Shown here piece after piece: positions 1-5,394 of a stretch of DNA of 10,924 nt. This stretch comes from Candidatus Methanosuratincola petrocarbonis (ex Vanwonterghem et al. 2016) (GTDB taxonomy: Archaea > Thermoproteota > Methanomethylicia > Methanomethylicales > Methanomethylicaceae): positions 1,513-12,436 of the forward strand of contig MAGV01000030.1 in the NCBI GenBank assembly GCA_001717015.1, in the 5' to 3' direction. The position numbers and the translations under genes are program-made. The notes under the pieces are model-generated. The model was not told the DNA's origin. It worked only from the letters and a program-made list of their open reading frames with translations, and did no database searches. The first letter of the stretch is position 1. The number at the start of each line of letters is the position of its first letter.

Positions 1-2
1 GC

Positions 3-410
3 TGGCTGCCGTTGGGGGGTGCTGCATATTGGCTCTCGCTTCCGCAGCCCGTGGACGAGACTTCCCTCAGGATATACTCTGACCCGATGACAGAGAACCT
101 CCTGCTCGCGATCGAAAGCGGCAACTACACCGAGTTTTCGAGGGACTTCGACGATGCGATGAAGAATGCCCTCACCCTGGCGAACTTCCAGCAATTGGCG
201 ACGCAGTTCGATTCCAAGATCGGGAATTACATCCCTGGCTCGAAGGCATTCATAAAGGGGGAGCGGACTGGGAATTTCATAATTGCCTACTACAAGGCGG
301 AGTACACGAATGAGCCGGCGGGCGTCACGGTGAAAGTGGTCTTCACCTCAGGGAACGGTCCTGCGAAGATCACAGGGCTATGGTTCAGCTCCCCTAAGCT
401 GGCATCTTGA
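3..410 (+). CDS. DUF3887-like protein, 3' part (5' end beyond the window)
   Basis: The frame is open to the left edge, so the gene probably begins upstream; the first in-window start-like codon is TTG at 12. The visible N-terminus (WLPLGGAAYWLSLPQP) is hydrophobic and could be the end of a signal peptide or membrane anchor. The rest has the pattern of DUF3887: a helix with an 'IESGNYTEFSRDFDDAMKNAL' look, a helix around 'FQQLATQFDSKIG', then strands 'KGERTGNFIIAYYKAEY' and 'VTVKVVFTSGNGPAKITGLWF'. This alpha+beta fold resembles small NTF2-like or DUF3887 modules that sit outside the membrane. The exact function is unknown. It ends with TGA at 408-410, 25 bases before the TATA-like box of the next gene. 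The family call rests on remembered motif pattern, not on a search. Confidence 0.6.
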   Translation, partial: WLPLGGAAYWLSLPQPVDETSLRIYSDPMTENLLLAIESGNYTEFSRDFDDAMKNALTLANFQQLATQFDSKIGNYIPGSKAFIKGERTGNFIIAYYKAEYTNEPAGVTVKVVFTSGNGPAKITGLWFSSPKLAS

Positions 411-435
411 TCGTTGTTGCGGACGTACGGCGGAC

Positions 436-468
436 TTATATTCCAGGGATGTGCTACTCGATCAGGTG
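436..468 (+). promoter_or_regulatory. TATA-like box and ribosome site for the DsrE-like gene
   Basis: TTATAT at 436-441 fits an archaeal TATA box, placing transcription start near 463-466. AGGTG at 464-468 matches the core complement of an archaeal 16S 3' end and lies 7 bases before TTG at 476. This favours 476 as the start over ATG 449 or TTG 407. Confidence 0.45.
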
Positions 469-475
469 TTTTTTA

Positions 476-835
476 TTGCCCGAACCCTCAAGAAAGATTG
501 CAATATTCGCATTCAACGGTGAGCTTCCCTGCTTTGCCCACGCGCTCCTGAATGCCATGGACATGGAGTCCAAGGGCTATGACGTTAGGCTTGTCATCGA
601 GGGCTGCGCCACAGCCCTGCTGCCGGAGCTCGCAGATCCGAAAAAGCCCTTCTCTAGCCTCTTCGCGAGAGTGAAGGGGGCTGGCTTGATCGATTGCGTC
701 TGCATGGCATGCGCCACCCAATCCGGGGGACTAAAGTCGGCTGAGGAGCAGCGCCTGCCCCTGTGCGACGAGATGAGCGGCCATCCGAGCATGGCAAAGT
801 ACATAGACATGGGATACGCGATAATTGTGATCTAG
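476..835 (+). CDS. DsrE/DsrF-like family protein
   Basis: This is a small soluble protein of about 119 residues, the usual size of DsrE-fold (YchN-like) proteins, which handle sulfur relay or act as small redox/thiol modules. Visible landmarks are a first beta strand (KIAIFAFNGE), a helix (CFAHALLNAMDMESKGYDV), a second strand (VRLVIEG), a central cysteine cluster (DCVCMACAT, with a CxxC), and a closing segment with GHPSMAKYI followed by strand GYAIIVI. The CxxC/'GHPS' pattern is common in a DsrE-like subfamily of anaerobes and archaea. TTG at 476 is chosen because AGGTG lies 7 bases upstream and because family members begin just before the first strand; ATG 449 and TTG 407 are in-frame alternatives. 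The gene ends with TAG at 833-835, facing the minus-strand gene at 899-1174. The substrate is unknown. Confidence 0.68.
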   Translation: MPEPSRKIAIFAFNGELPCFAHALLNAMDMESKGYDVRLVIEGCATALLPELADPKKPFSSLFARVKGAGLIDCVCMACATQSGGLKSAEEQRLPLCDEMSGHPSMAKYIDMGYAIIVI

Positions 836-869
836 GAGCCTCTAGAGACAAACATCCCCGCATTCCCTA

Positions 870-889
870 GGCTCTTCCTTTTTCCCTTT
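870..889 (+). terminator. T-rich tract between convergent genes
   Basis: A pyrimidine/T-rich stretch (CTTCCTTTTTCCCTTT-like) lies about 35 bases after the DsrE-like stop and before the end of the opposing gene. Archaeal RNA polymerase can terminate on T tracts without a hairpin, so this is a plausible terminator for the plus-strand gene. Confidence 0.35.
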
Positions 890-898
890 GCCCTCCAG

Positions 899-1174
899 CT
901 ATGGTAAGATCTGCCCCCAGGGGGTAACGAAGTAGCCGCCCTCGCAGCTTGCCACCCATCTCCCGAATGGTACCCAGTTTACCTTGTAGTCGCAGATCAG
1001 GGTGTATTCCATGCTCCCGTCGGGCATTATGACCCAACCCCTCGTGCCGTCCTTCTCAGCCTTCTCCCTAAGCACCATGTCGTGCAGCTCATTGTCATCC
1101 AGCCAAGGGGCCCACGCAAGCAGCGCCACTGCCAGCGTCAAGATGGCTGCCAAGGCTAAGATCTTAGGGCTCAC
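899..1174 (-). CDS. Small membrane-anchored orphan protein
   Basis: This is a protein of about 91 residues with one N-terminal hydrophobic segment (ILALAAILTLAVALLAWAPWL), then a charged stretch (DDNELHDMVLREKAEKDGTR), then an aromatic, strand-rich tail with two Cys (GWVIMPDGSMEYTLICDYK and WVASCEGGYFVTPWG). The likely topology is one membrane anchor or uncleaved signal with a small domain outside the cell, where the Cys pair could form a disulfide; this is inference. GTG at 1174 is preferred because a TTTATC box (reverse complement of 1198-1203) lies about 26 bases upstream, the spacing for a leaderless archaeal start. GTG 1183 and an in-frame codon at 1246 are alternatives. It ends with TAG. 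I do not recognise the family. Confidence 0.5.
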   Translation of the reverse strand: MSPKILALAAILTLAVALLAWAPWLDDNELHDMVLREKAEKDGTRGWVIMPDGSMEYTLICDYKVNWVPFGRWVASCEGGYFVTPWGQILP

Positions 1175-1291
1175 AAGAAACACGATGAAAAATAACTGAT
1201 AAAGATTCTGATCAAAATGTGAAACAATAATTAGGGGATGTTGCAACTAGTTAAATCGAGTCGGCGTAAGATTCTTGGGGGCTGGATTTGG
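1175..1291. promoter_or_regulatory. Divergent promoter region
   Basis: This segment separates two divergent genes. For the minus strand, TTTATC (1198-1203 reversed) sits about 26 bases from GTG 1174. For the plus strand, AGTTAAAT near 1248-1255 could be the TATA box, with a G-rich GGGGGC stretch near 1277-1282 before ATG 1292. Confidence 0.35.
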
Positions 1292-1690
1292 ATGCCATCG
1301 AAACTAGAAGTCACGCTTGCCCTCTCGGACGAGATCCTGATTATCGCACTCGCGGCAGCCGCAGTGATAGTAATACTATCATCGCTTGGAGTGCTCGATC
1401 TGGTCTCTACTATCATAGTCGGCGCTTTCCTCGCTGTTTTCTTTGGAATCGTATTTATAAAGGTCTGGCAGGCGCAAGTCAGGAAGCCTGCGGTGGGGGC
1501 CGAAGCACTTGTAGGGAAGAGCGGGACCGTTTCCGAAGACCTCGATCCCGAAGGGACAATTTTTGTTGATGGCGCTTACTGGACCGCGAGGGCCCCCTAC
1601 CGGATCCCCAAGGGCGAGGAGGTAGAGATCGTGGGGCACGAAGGGCTTGTTCTTGATGTGAGGCGTAAAGGCGATAAGGGAATGGGATGA
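1292..1690 (+). CDS. NfeD-like membrane protein (two TM segments plus OB-fold)
   Basis: This 132-residue protein has two hydrophobic helices (about residues 14-33 and 36-57) followed by a small beta-rich domain (about 68-125). The order and spacing match short NfeD (NfeD1b-type) proteins. The C-terminal part shows the usual OB-fold signs: GAEALVGKSGTVSEDLDPEG, then a strand pair around FVDGAYWTARAP, then IPKGEEVEIVGHEGLVLDVRR. Short NfeD proteins usually partner with stomatin/SPFH proteins in the membrane and lack the Clp-like protease domain of long NfeD; none is seen here either. No stomatin gene is next to it, which is less usual. ATG 1292 is chosen because it leaves a normal short N-terminus before the first helix; the frame is open further upstream to 1238. 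It ends with TGA at 1688-1690. Confidence 0.75.
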   Translation: MPSKLEVTLALSDEILIIALAAAAVIVILSSLGVLDLVSTIIVGAFLAVFFGIVFIKVWQAQVRKPAVGAEALVGKSGTVSEDLDPEGTIFVDGAYWTARAPYRIPKGEEVEIVGHEGLVLDVRRKGDKGMG

Positions 1691-1708
1691 TTGAAGCGTC
1701 CCGCAAAT

Positions 1709-1716
1709 GCTTATCT
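1709..1716 (+). promoter_or_regulatory. TATA-like box for the CopZ-like gene
   Basis: GCTTATCT at 1709-1716 is centred about 27 bases before GTG 1741, the distance expected between an archaeal TATA box and a leaderless start. Confidence 0.4.
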
Positions 1717-1740
1717 TTCTCCAAATTCCATCTTATTGCG

Positions 1741-2202
1741 GTGTGGATTGTGACCAGCCCAAGCTGCCCCATCTGCAAAAAGCAGGGTCTCCCAGTGGAT
1801 AGGGCTACTGTGATTTGCCATGCGAAGGAGTCGGTGTGGCCCATAGGCGAAGTCCCGTATTACATCTGCGAGAACAGCAGTTGCAAAGTCGTTTACTACT
1901 CCACCAAAGGGTATTTGACTAAAGCCGAGGTTAAGACTAGGGTTACTTTTAAGGAAAATGATCCGCCTCGCCCCCTTTGTTACTGCAAGCAGGTCACTGA
2001 AGAGGATGTTATTGGCGCGATCGGGAAAGGGGCTAATACCGTGGAGCAGGTAATCGAGGCTACTGGAATCGGCGGCGGAGGTCTCTGCAAGTTCACAAAC
2101 CCATACGGGAGATGCTGCAGTCGCCACTACTTGCCATTCATAAAGAGGGCACTGGAGAGCCGAAAGGGCCAGAAATCGGTCCAGTCCGAACCTTCGGTAT
2201 AA
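1741..2202 (+). CDS. CopZ-like zinc/[2Fe-2S] protein without an HMA domain
   Basis: Residue numbers are from GTG 1741 (153 residues). The N-terminal half carries CPIC (C9, C12) and a C43-x4-C48 pair in YYICENSSCKVVYYS, like the zinc site of the zf_CopZ domain. The second half has CYC (C80, C82), then C116 and C125/C126 in LCKFTNPYGRCC. This C-x-C...C...C spacing fits a BFD-like [2Fe-2S] centre. The layout matches the N-terminal part of Archaeoglobus CopZ, which delivers copper to a P-type ATPase, but the C-terminal HMA copper domain of that protein is absent here; the chain ends in a short charged tail. It probably acts in the cytoplasm as an iron-sulfur redox or metal-handling adaptor; copper is not shown. 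GTG 1750 is an equally good start by family (MTSPSCPIC), while the TATA spacing favours 1741. It ends 9 bases from the convergent gene. Confidence 0.75.
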   Translation: MWIVTSPSCPICKKQGLPVDRATVICHAKESVWPIGEVPYYICENSSCKVVYYSTKGYLTKAEVKTRVTFKENDPPRPLCYCKQVTEEDVIGAIGKGANTVEQVIEATGIGGGGLCKFTNPYGRCCSRHYLPFIKRALESRKGQKSVQSEPSV

Positions 2203-2211
2203 GATCCTCGG

Positions 2212-3210
2212 TCAGAACCGCCAGTAATCCCGGTCTTCGTCATATGTCGGCTTTTCCATGAGCTCCAGCGGATAAGGCTCTAAGAGGCTCTGCCTAAGCA
2301 GATAATCTATCCCGAACCTGATCGCGTAGGACCTCACCAGGTTTATGCTCACTATAAGCGGCGCCATTCCCTTTCTGTAATTCTCCACTGCCTCTGAGAA
2401 GAATCTCCTCTCTCCTTCGGTCAGCCTTTGCGAAAAATACCCGAACATGTGGTTCAGGACATTCACCACGCTGCCCCTCTTCGGAGGGCGAAGAAGCGCA
2501 TTCTCGAGCACCTCGCGGTATGCAATGAAAGCCTTTTCTATACCCATCGCCTTCTGGTCGGCCACGACCTTGCCAAGCTTTCTCATGGCGCCTTGGCTAT
2601 ATGCCATGAGCAGGAACTTGTTGTCAGAATGAAACTCCACAAGGTCCGTAATCCTCCCTCGACCCTGCGCATGCCGGAATGCAGACAAGGTGAAGAGCTT
2701 CGTCAGGAAGTGCTCCCTGATTAGCGGGTTTGATAGCCTTTCTTCGTCCTCCACGGCGAGCCGGTGGAACCTCTCAAGCACTGCGCTCCCGAAGAATCCC
2801 CTGCCCTTCTCTTTGACGTAGGGGCTGGCAATCCCTGCATAGATCTTTACGTTCTTGAGCCCGCAGGACGGGGAGCTGCCTTTGAGGATAAAGCCGTCGA
2901 TGCCGCTGACTGATGCGAGATATGATCCGCAAAAGTCTTGCATCTCTTTTGTCAGGTCCTTCCCTGTCGCAGGCTGGATCAGCCGCAGGACCCCTGAACT
3001 TGGGTCGCTCACAACCCTAATCGGGTTTCTGGGGACGCCCAGACCGATTTCTACTTCGGGACATACTGGCATGAACTCCACATGTTTCTGCAGCGCCTCC
3101 ACAAATTCATTTGCTATGATCTGGGCATTCCACCTGCAGTGATCAAAACCTAGGCATTTGCTGACTACCACTCTCGGTCTCGTCAATTTTCCTAACTTGG
3201 TCCCCTCCAT
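2212..3210 (-). CDS. DUF523 (TudS-like) and DUF1722 (YbgA-like) fusion protein
   Basis: This 332-residue protein has two domains. Residues about 12-160 are DUF523: VVVSKCLGFDHCRWNA (C19), PVCPEVEIGLGVPRNPI (C50) and LKGSSPSCGL (C116) give the three conserved cysteines that hold a [4Fe-4S] cluster in the characterised thiouracil desulfidase TudS. Residues about 190-305 are DUF1722: LVEFHSDNKFLLMAYS, then a helical segment ending FFSEAVENYRKGMAPLIVSINLVRSYAIRFG. The fusion is a known arrangement in bacteria and archaea. A role in desulfuration of thio-bases or another sulfur compound is inferred from the first domain; the second has no settled function. ATG 3210 is the annotated start, but a CATATTTAG box at about 3216-3224 lies so close that a later start (TTG 3186, giving MTRPRVVVSKC) is possible. 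It ends with TGA. Confidence 0.87.
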   Translation of the reverse strand: MEGTKLGKLTRPRVVVSKCLGFDHCRWNAQIIANEFVEALQKHVEFMPVCPEVEIGLGVPRNPIRVVSDPSSGVLRLIQPATGKDLTKEMQDFCGSYLASVSGIDGFILKGSSPSCGLKNVKIYAGIASPYVKEKGRGFFGSAVLERFHRLAVEDEERLSNPLIREHFLTKLFTLSAFRHAQGRGRITDLVEFHSDNKFLLMAYSQGAMRKLGKVVADQKAMGIEKAFIAYREVLENALLRPPKRGSVVNVLNHMFGYFSQRLTEGERRFFSEAVENYRKGMAPLIVSINLVRSYAIRFGIDYLLRQSLLEPYPLELMEKPTYDEDRDYWRF

Positions 3211-3334
3211 ATGTCTCTAAATATGCCTCACTTTCCAAGAAGTTCTTCAAGCCTAAAAAGAGTTGAGGCAGCCCAAATTTTTCTTTTTTATTTATTTCAA
3301 ATATAGTTATATCTCCTTTCGGGGAGCATTACTT
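3211..3334. promoter_or_regulatory. Divergent promoter region between TudS-like and SOUL genes
   Basis: The region is AT-rich. For the plus strand, TTTATTTATTT (about 3287-3297) and AATATAGTTATAT (about 3300-3312) are TATA candidates, and GGGGAG at 3321-3326 is a ribosome-site candidate 8 bases before ATG 3335. For the minus strand, CATATTTAG (reverse of about 3216-3224) is the TATA candidate. Confidence 0.45.
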
Positions 3335-3835
3335 ATGGTCGAGGAACCCAAGTATGCGCTAATAAAGCAATTGGGCAATGCGGAGATCAGGCGTTACCCC
3401 CCTATCGTCGTGGCGAGGGCGGAGGGGACCGAAGATCCCTTCAGCCTGCTCTTCGATTACATCTCAGGAAAGAACAACCAGAAGAAGAAGGTCTCGATGA
3501 CCGTGCCCGTGATATCGGAAAAAATTGCCATGACCGCGCCGGTAATCTCGGACTCAAACTCAATGTCGTTTGTGCTCCCTTCGTCATACACGCTTGAAAC
3601 CGCCCCTGAGCCTCTGGACACCAGGATCAGGATAGTCCAGATCCCTGCCCGGACTGTAGCCGTCATCCGTTTCTCGGGAAGGTGGTCACAGTCGAAGTTC
3701 GAAGAGAAATCGAGGGAGCTCTTGGCCACCCTCTCGAAGGAGGGGATCAGGACCAAGGGCGGGATTTTTACAATGCTCTACAACCCCCCTACACACCTTG
3801 GTTCATGCGGAGGAACGAAGTCGCTGTCGAGATAG
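3335..3835 (+). CDS. SOUL haem-binding-like protein, 3' end frameshifted
   Basis: The SOUL/HBP family binds haem or tetrapyrroles; archaeal members are small cytoplasmic proteins of uncertain role. The family signs are clear: the start 'EEPKYALIKQLGNAEIRRYPPIVVARAEG', the loop 'FSLLFDYISGKNNQKKKVSMTVPV', a repeated MTxPVI pair (MTVPVISEKIAMTAPVI), and the late strand 'RTVAVIRFSGRW'. At YNPP the frame goes wrong: the family normally continues with a proline/tryptophan segment, and this exact continuation (YTPWFMRRNEVAVEI) is present one frame over from 3790. The run of six C at 3784-3789 should be seven. In the present frame the protein ends TAG at 3833-3835 after an unrelated tail (THLGSCGGTKSLSR). 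ATG 3335 is chosen because the family begins there and GGGGAG lies upstream; the earlier in-frame codon at 3263 lies in the promoter. Confidence 0.85.
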   Translation: MVEEPKYALIKQLGNAEIRRYPPIVVARAEGTEDPFSLLFDYISGKNNQKKKVSMTVPVISEKIAMTAPVISDSNSMSFVLPSSYTLETAPEPLDTRIRIVQIPARTVAVIRFSGRWSQSKFEEKSRELLATLSKEGIRTKGGIFTMLYNPPTHLGSCGGTKSLSR

Positions 3836-3900
3836 ACTCTGAACCCCTCGGATCCGAGGATCCCTCTTTCATGCCCGGTCAAAGCTTTCCTGAAGAGTGA
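3790..3900 (+). pseudogene. Displaced C-terminal end of the SOUL gene
   Basis: Read in the frame of 3790, this segment gives YTPWFMRRNEVAVEI, the canonical end of SOUL domains, then about 21 further residues (DSEPLGSEDPSFMPGQSFPEE) to TGA at 3898-3900. It is not in frame with the SOUL start because of the C-run at 3784-3789. Adding one C would give a protein of about 188 residues. Confidence 0.75.
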
Positions 3901-3931
3901 TCCGCATGGGGAATGGAGTGCGGATTTAGCC

Positions 3932-4465
3932 TCATGCCCGCCGGCTATTCCCGTATTCCTCGTAGCTAACTATCTCCCCCGTCTTCTTCTTGTTCCTGAG
4001 AATTGAAGTTATTGCCCCTGTCAGGCTGAAGCCGTCCTTTGGGTATCCCACAGCCAGCATCGCGACGACCTCGTACTTGTCCGGTATCTTGAGGGCTTCC
4101 TTCACCTTGGGTTCGTCGAAGCTACCTACCCAGCAAGTTCCGAGCTCCTCGCCCGTGGCTGCTATGACCATTGTCTGGAGCGCTATCGCGGTGTCTACCT
4201 TGTACCACTTTGGGGAAGACTCCTTGTCGCCGCAACCCACTATGACAACAGGGCACTCTTTGAGCATCCACGCGAACTTGCCGTGCGCCAGCTCTTCCCT
4301 CTTTTTCGGATCGGTGACCACGATGAAGTGCCAAGGCTGCCTGTTCATAGCCGAAGGCGATAACCTCCCCGCCTCTAGTATCCTGTCAAGCTTCTCCTGC
4401 GGAACCGGGTCTGGCAAGTAAGACCTGACAGACCTCCTCCTCAGAATTGCCTCAAAGACTTGCAT
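3932..4465 (-). CDS. Nitroreductase-family FMN oxidoreductase
   Basis: This 177-residue protein is typical in length for the short nitroreductase family, which uses FMN and NAD(P)H to reduce nitro compounds, quinones or unknown substrates as a homodimer in the cytoplasm. Motifs in order are RRRSVRSYLPDPVP (residues 9-22, FMN phosphate-binding arginines), LSPSAMNRQPWHFIVV (about 36-51), the middle helix with DTAIALQTMVIAATGEELGTCWVGSF (about 91-116), KVKEALKIPDKYEVVAMLAVGYP (about 120-142), and a basic C-terminal stretch (RNKKKTGEIVSYEEYG). ATG 4465 is the natural start, because MQVFEAILRRRSVR matches the family N-terminus. A TTTTTTATTTC box (reverse of about 4493-4503) lies 30-35 bases upstream. 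It ends with TGA. The substrate is not predictable. Confidence 0.9.
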   Translation of the reverse strand: MQVFEAILRRRSVRSYLPDPVPQEKLDRILEAGRLSPSAMNRQPWHFIVVTDPKKREELAHGKFAWMLKECPVVIVGCGDKESSPKWYKVDTAIALQTMVIAATGEELGTCWVGSFDEPKVKEALKIPDKYEVVAMLAVGYPKDGFSLTGAITSILRNKKKTGEIVSYEEYGNSRRA

Positions 4466-4740
4466 ATCAATCGATCAGACTTGTTAGACGGTGAAATAAA
4501 AAAGATTGCTGGAACTGGGCATAAACGCTGCCAATGAAATGAACATAGATTGAGGGGGACATCTACTGCTATTTGGACTGCTCGTTTTTTACCGAAGTAC
4601 CTCTGCAGTTCTTCTTTCATTATGTTTTTGCGACACTCGCTAGTAACTTTATGTCCCTCAGGAGTATTGAAAGTGGTGCCGTGTCACAATTGAGAAAAAT
4701 ATTATTGGGTAATTGCCGCAAAATATGGTGGTTGGAAATA
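4466..4740. promoter_or_regulatory. Divergent intergenic region with nitroreductase and padR-type promoters
   Basis: No convincing gene is seen. The reading frame that enters the PadR gene from 4573 lacks coding character. The minus-strand promoter (TTTTTTATTT, about 4493-4503) serves the nitroreductase. For the plus strand, AAAATATTAT (about 4697-4705) is a TATA candidate, with GGTGGTTGG (4727-4735) as a ribosome-site candidate 5 bases before ATG 4741. Confidence 0.45.
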
Positions 4741-5085
4741 ATGCCTCTTGAAGAGAAAGAGTACTGGAAATCTCTGATCAACATGGGGCTTTCAAAATTC
4801 CTCGTCCTAAGGACTTTGAAGCAAGGGCCTGTACACGGCTATGTAATTTTGAAAAAGGTGACAGAGTTCACGAGGGGTTGCTGCATACCTACTTACGGCG
4901 CGATATATCCGATCCTCAAGGAGCTTCTAGATGGCGAATACGTCAGGGCTAAAACTGAAATCGTCGAAGGCAGGCGCCGAGTCATTTACGAACTCACAGA
5001 GAAGGGGGAAAATGCCTACTCAGTGGCGTATGCTGCTTGGAAGGAAGTGGTGCCCTTCCTCAACAGGATCATCGAAGAAAGCTAA
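4741..5085 (+). CDS. PadR-family winged-helix regulator
   Basis: This 114-residue protein has the PadR N-terminal winged-helix domain: KFLVLRTLKQGPVHGYVILKKV (helices 1-2), then a recognition-helix region PTYGAIYPILKELLDGEYV, then the wing AKTEIVEGRRRVIYELTEKGE and a C-terminal helix for dimer formation (YSVAYAAWKEVVPFLNRII). The family regulates small-molecule or metal-stress genes, often binding an inverted repeat beside its own operon. A vicinal Cys pair (RGCCIPTYG) just before the recognition helix is unusual and could sense metal or arsenic thiol chemistry; this is inference. ATG 4741 is supported by GGTGGTTGG 5 bases upstream and by the family start. It is the first gene of a tight plus-strand unit; the next gene starts 48 bases after its TAA stop, across a perfect palindrome at 5101-5123 that is its best candidate operator. 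Confidence 0.87.
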   Translation: MPLEEKEYWKSLINMGLSKFLVLRTLKQGPVHGYVILKKVTEFTRGCCIPTYGAIYPILKELLDGEYVRAKTEIVEGRRRVIYELTEKGENAYSVAYAAWKEVVPFLNRIIEES

Positions 5086-5100
5086 ACTTTATATGCCAGA

Positions 5101-5123
5101 CATATATAGAGCCTCTATATATG
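5101..5123. promoter_or_regulatory. Perfect inverted repeat, probable PadR operator over a TATA box
   Basis: Arms CATATATAGA (5101-5110) and TCTATATATG (5114-5123) are exact reverse complements around GCC. The left arm carries a TATATA sequence about 26-30 bases before GTG 5134, so a dimer bound here would block TBP binding. A second TATA-like sequence (TTTATATG) lies just upstream at about 5088-5095. The position between a PadR gene and its neighbours makes it the likely binding site. Confidence 0.7.
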
Positions 5124-5133
5124 GTGATGGATC

Positions 5134-5355
5134 GTGCGCTTGATTAAAAAAAGTAAGGCACCGTGCTGCGATGTGCATATCGTGCCGGAAGAGGAGTCTA
5201 AATGTGCAGTATGCAACAGGAGCGGGGTAAGCCTGCTCGAGGCGAACCACAAGGAGCTGGGCTATTTGATGGTCTGCCAAGAGTGCTGGAAGAAGCTCAG
5301 CGAGGAGAACATGCTGGTCTCCGGCTCAACAGGATCGTGCGGGTGCTGCGGCTAA
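5134..5355 (+). CDS. Nine-cysteine mini-protein, zinc-ribbon-like
   Basis: This 73-residue protein has nine Cys: C11-C12, C24-x2-C27, C48-x2-C51, and C69, C71, C72 in a C-terminal CGCCG tail. The two CxxC pairs, 20 residues apart, look like a treble-clef or zinc-ribbon knuckle. The CC at the front and the CGCCG tail are extra thiol sites that would suit soft-metal or arsenic binding, delivery to the membrane, or sensing. GTG 5134 is supported by GGTGAT at 5123-5128, a very good match to the archaeal anti-SD, 5 bases upstream. It ends TAA at 5353-5355, 39 bases before the permease ATG, so the two are probably co-transcribed. I do not recognise the family; a role with the permease is inferred from position only. 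Confidence 0.7.
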   Translation: MRLIKKSKAPCCDVHIVPEEESKCAVCNRSGVSLLEANHKELGYLMVCQECWKKLSEENMLVSGSTGSCGCCG

Positions 5356-5394
5356 AACCAGCAGTCAATACAGAGACCATTAGAAGGCATTCCC

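Noticed and set aside
4573..4740. 56-codon upstream extension of the PadR frame
   Set aside because: It has no family match, contains the TATA-like box and ribosome site for ATG 4741, and PadR proteins normally start at the later Met.
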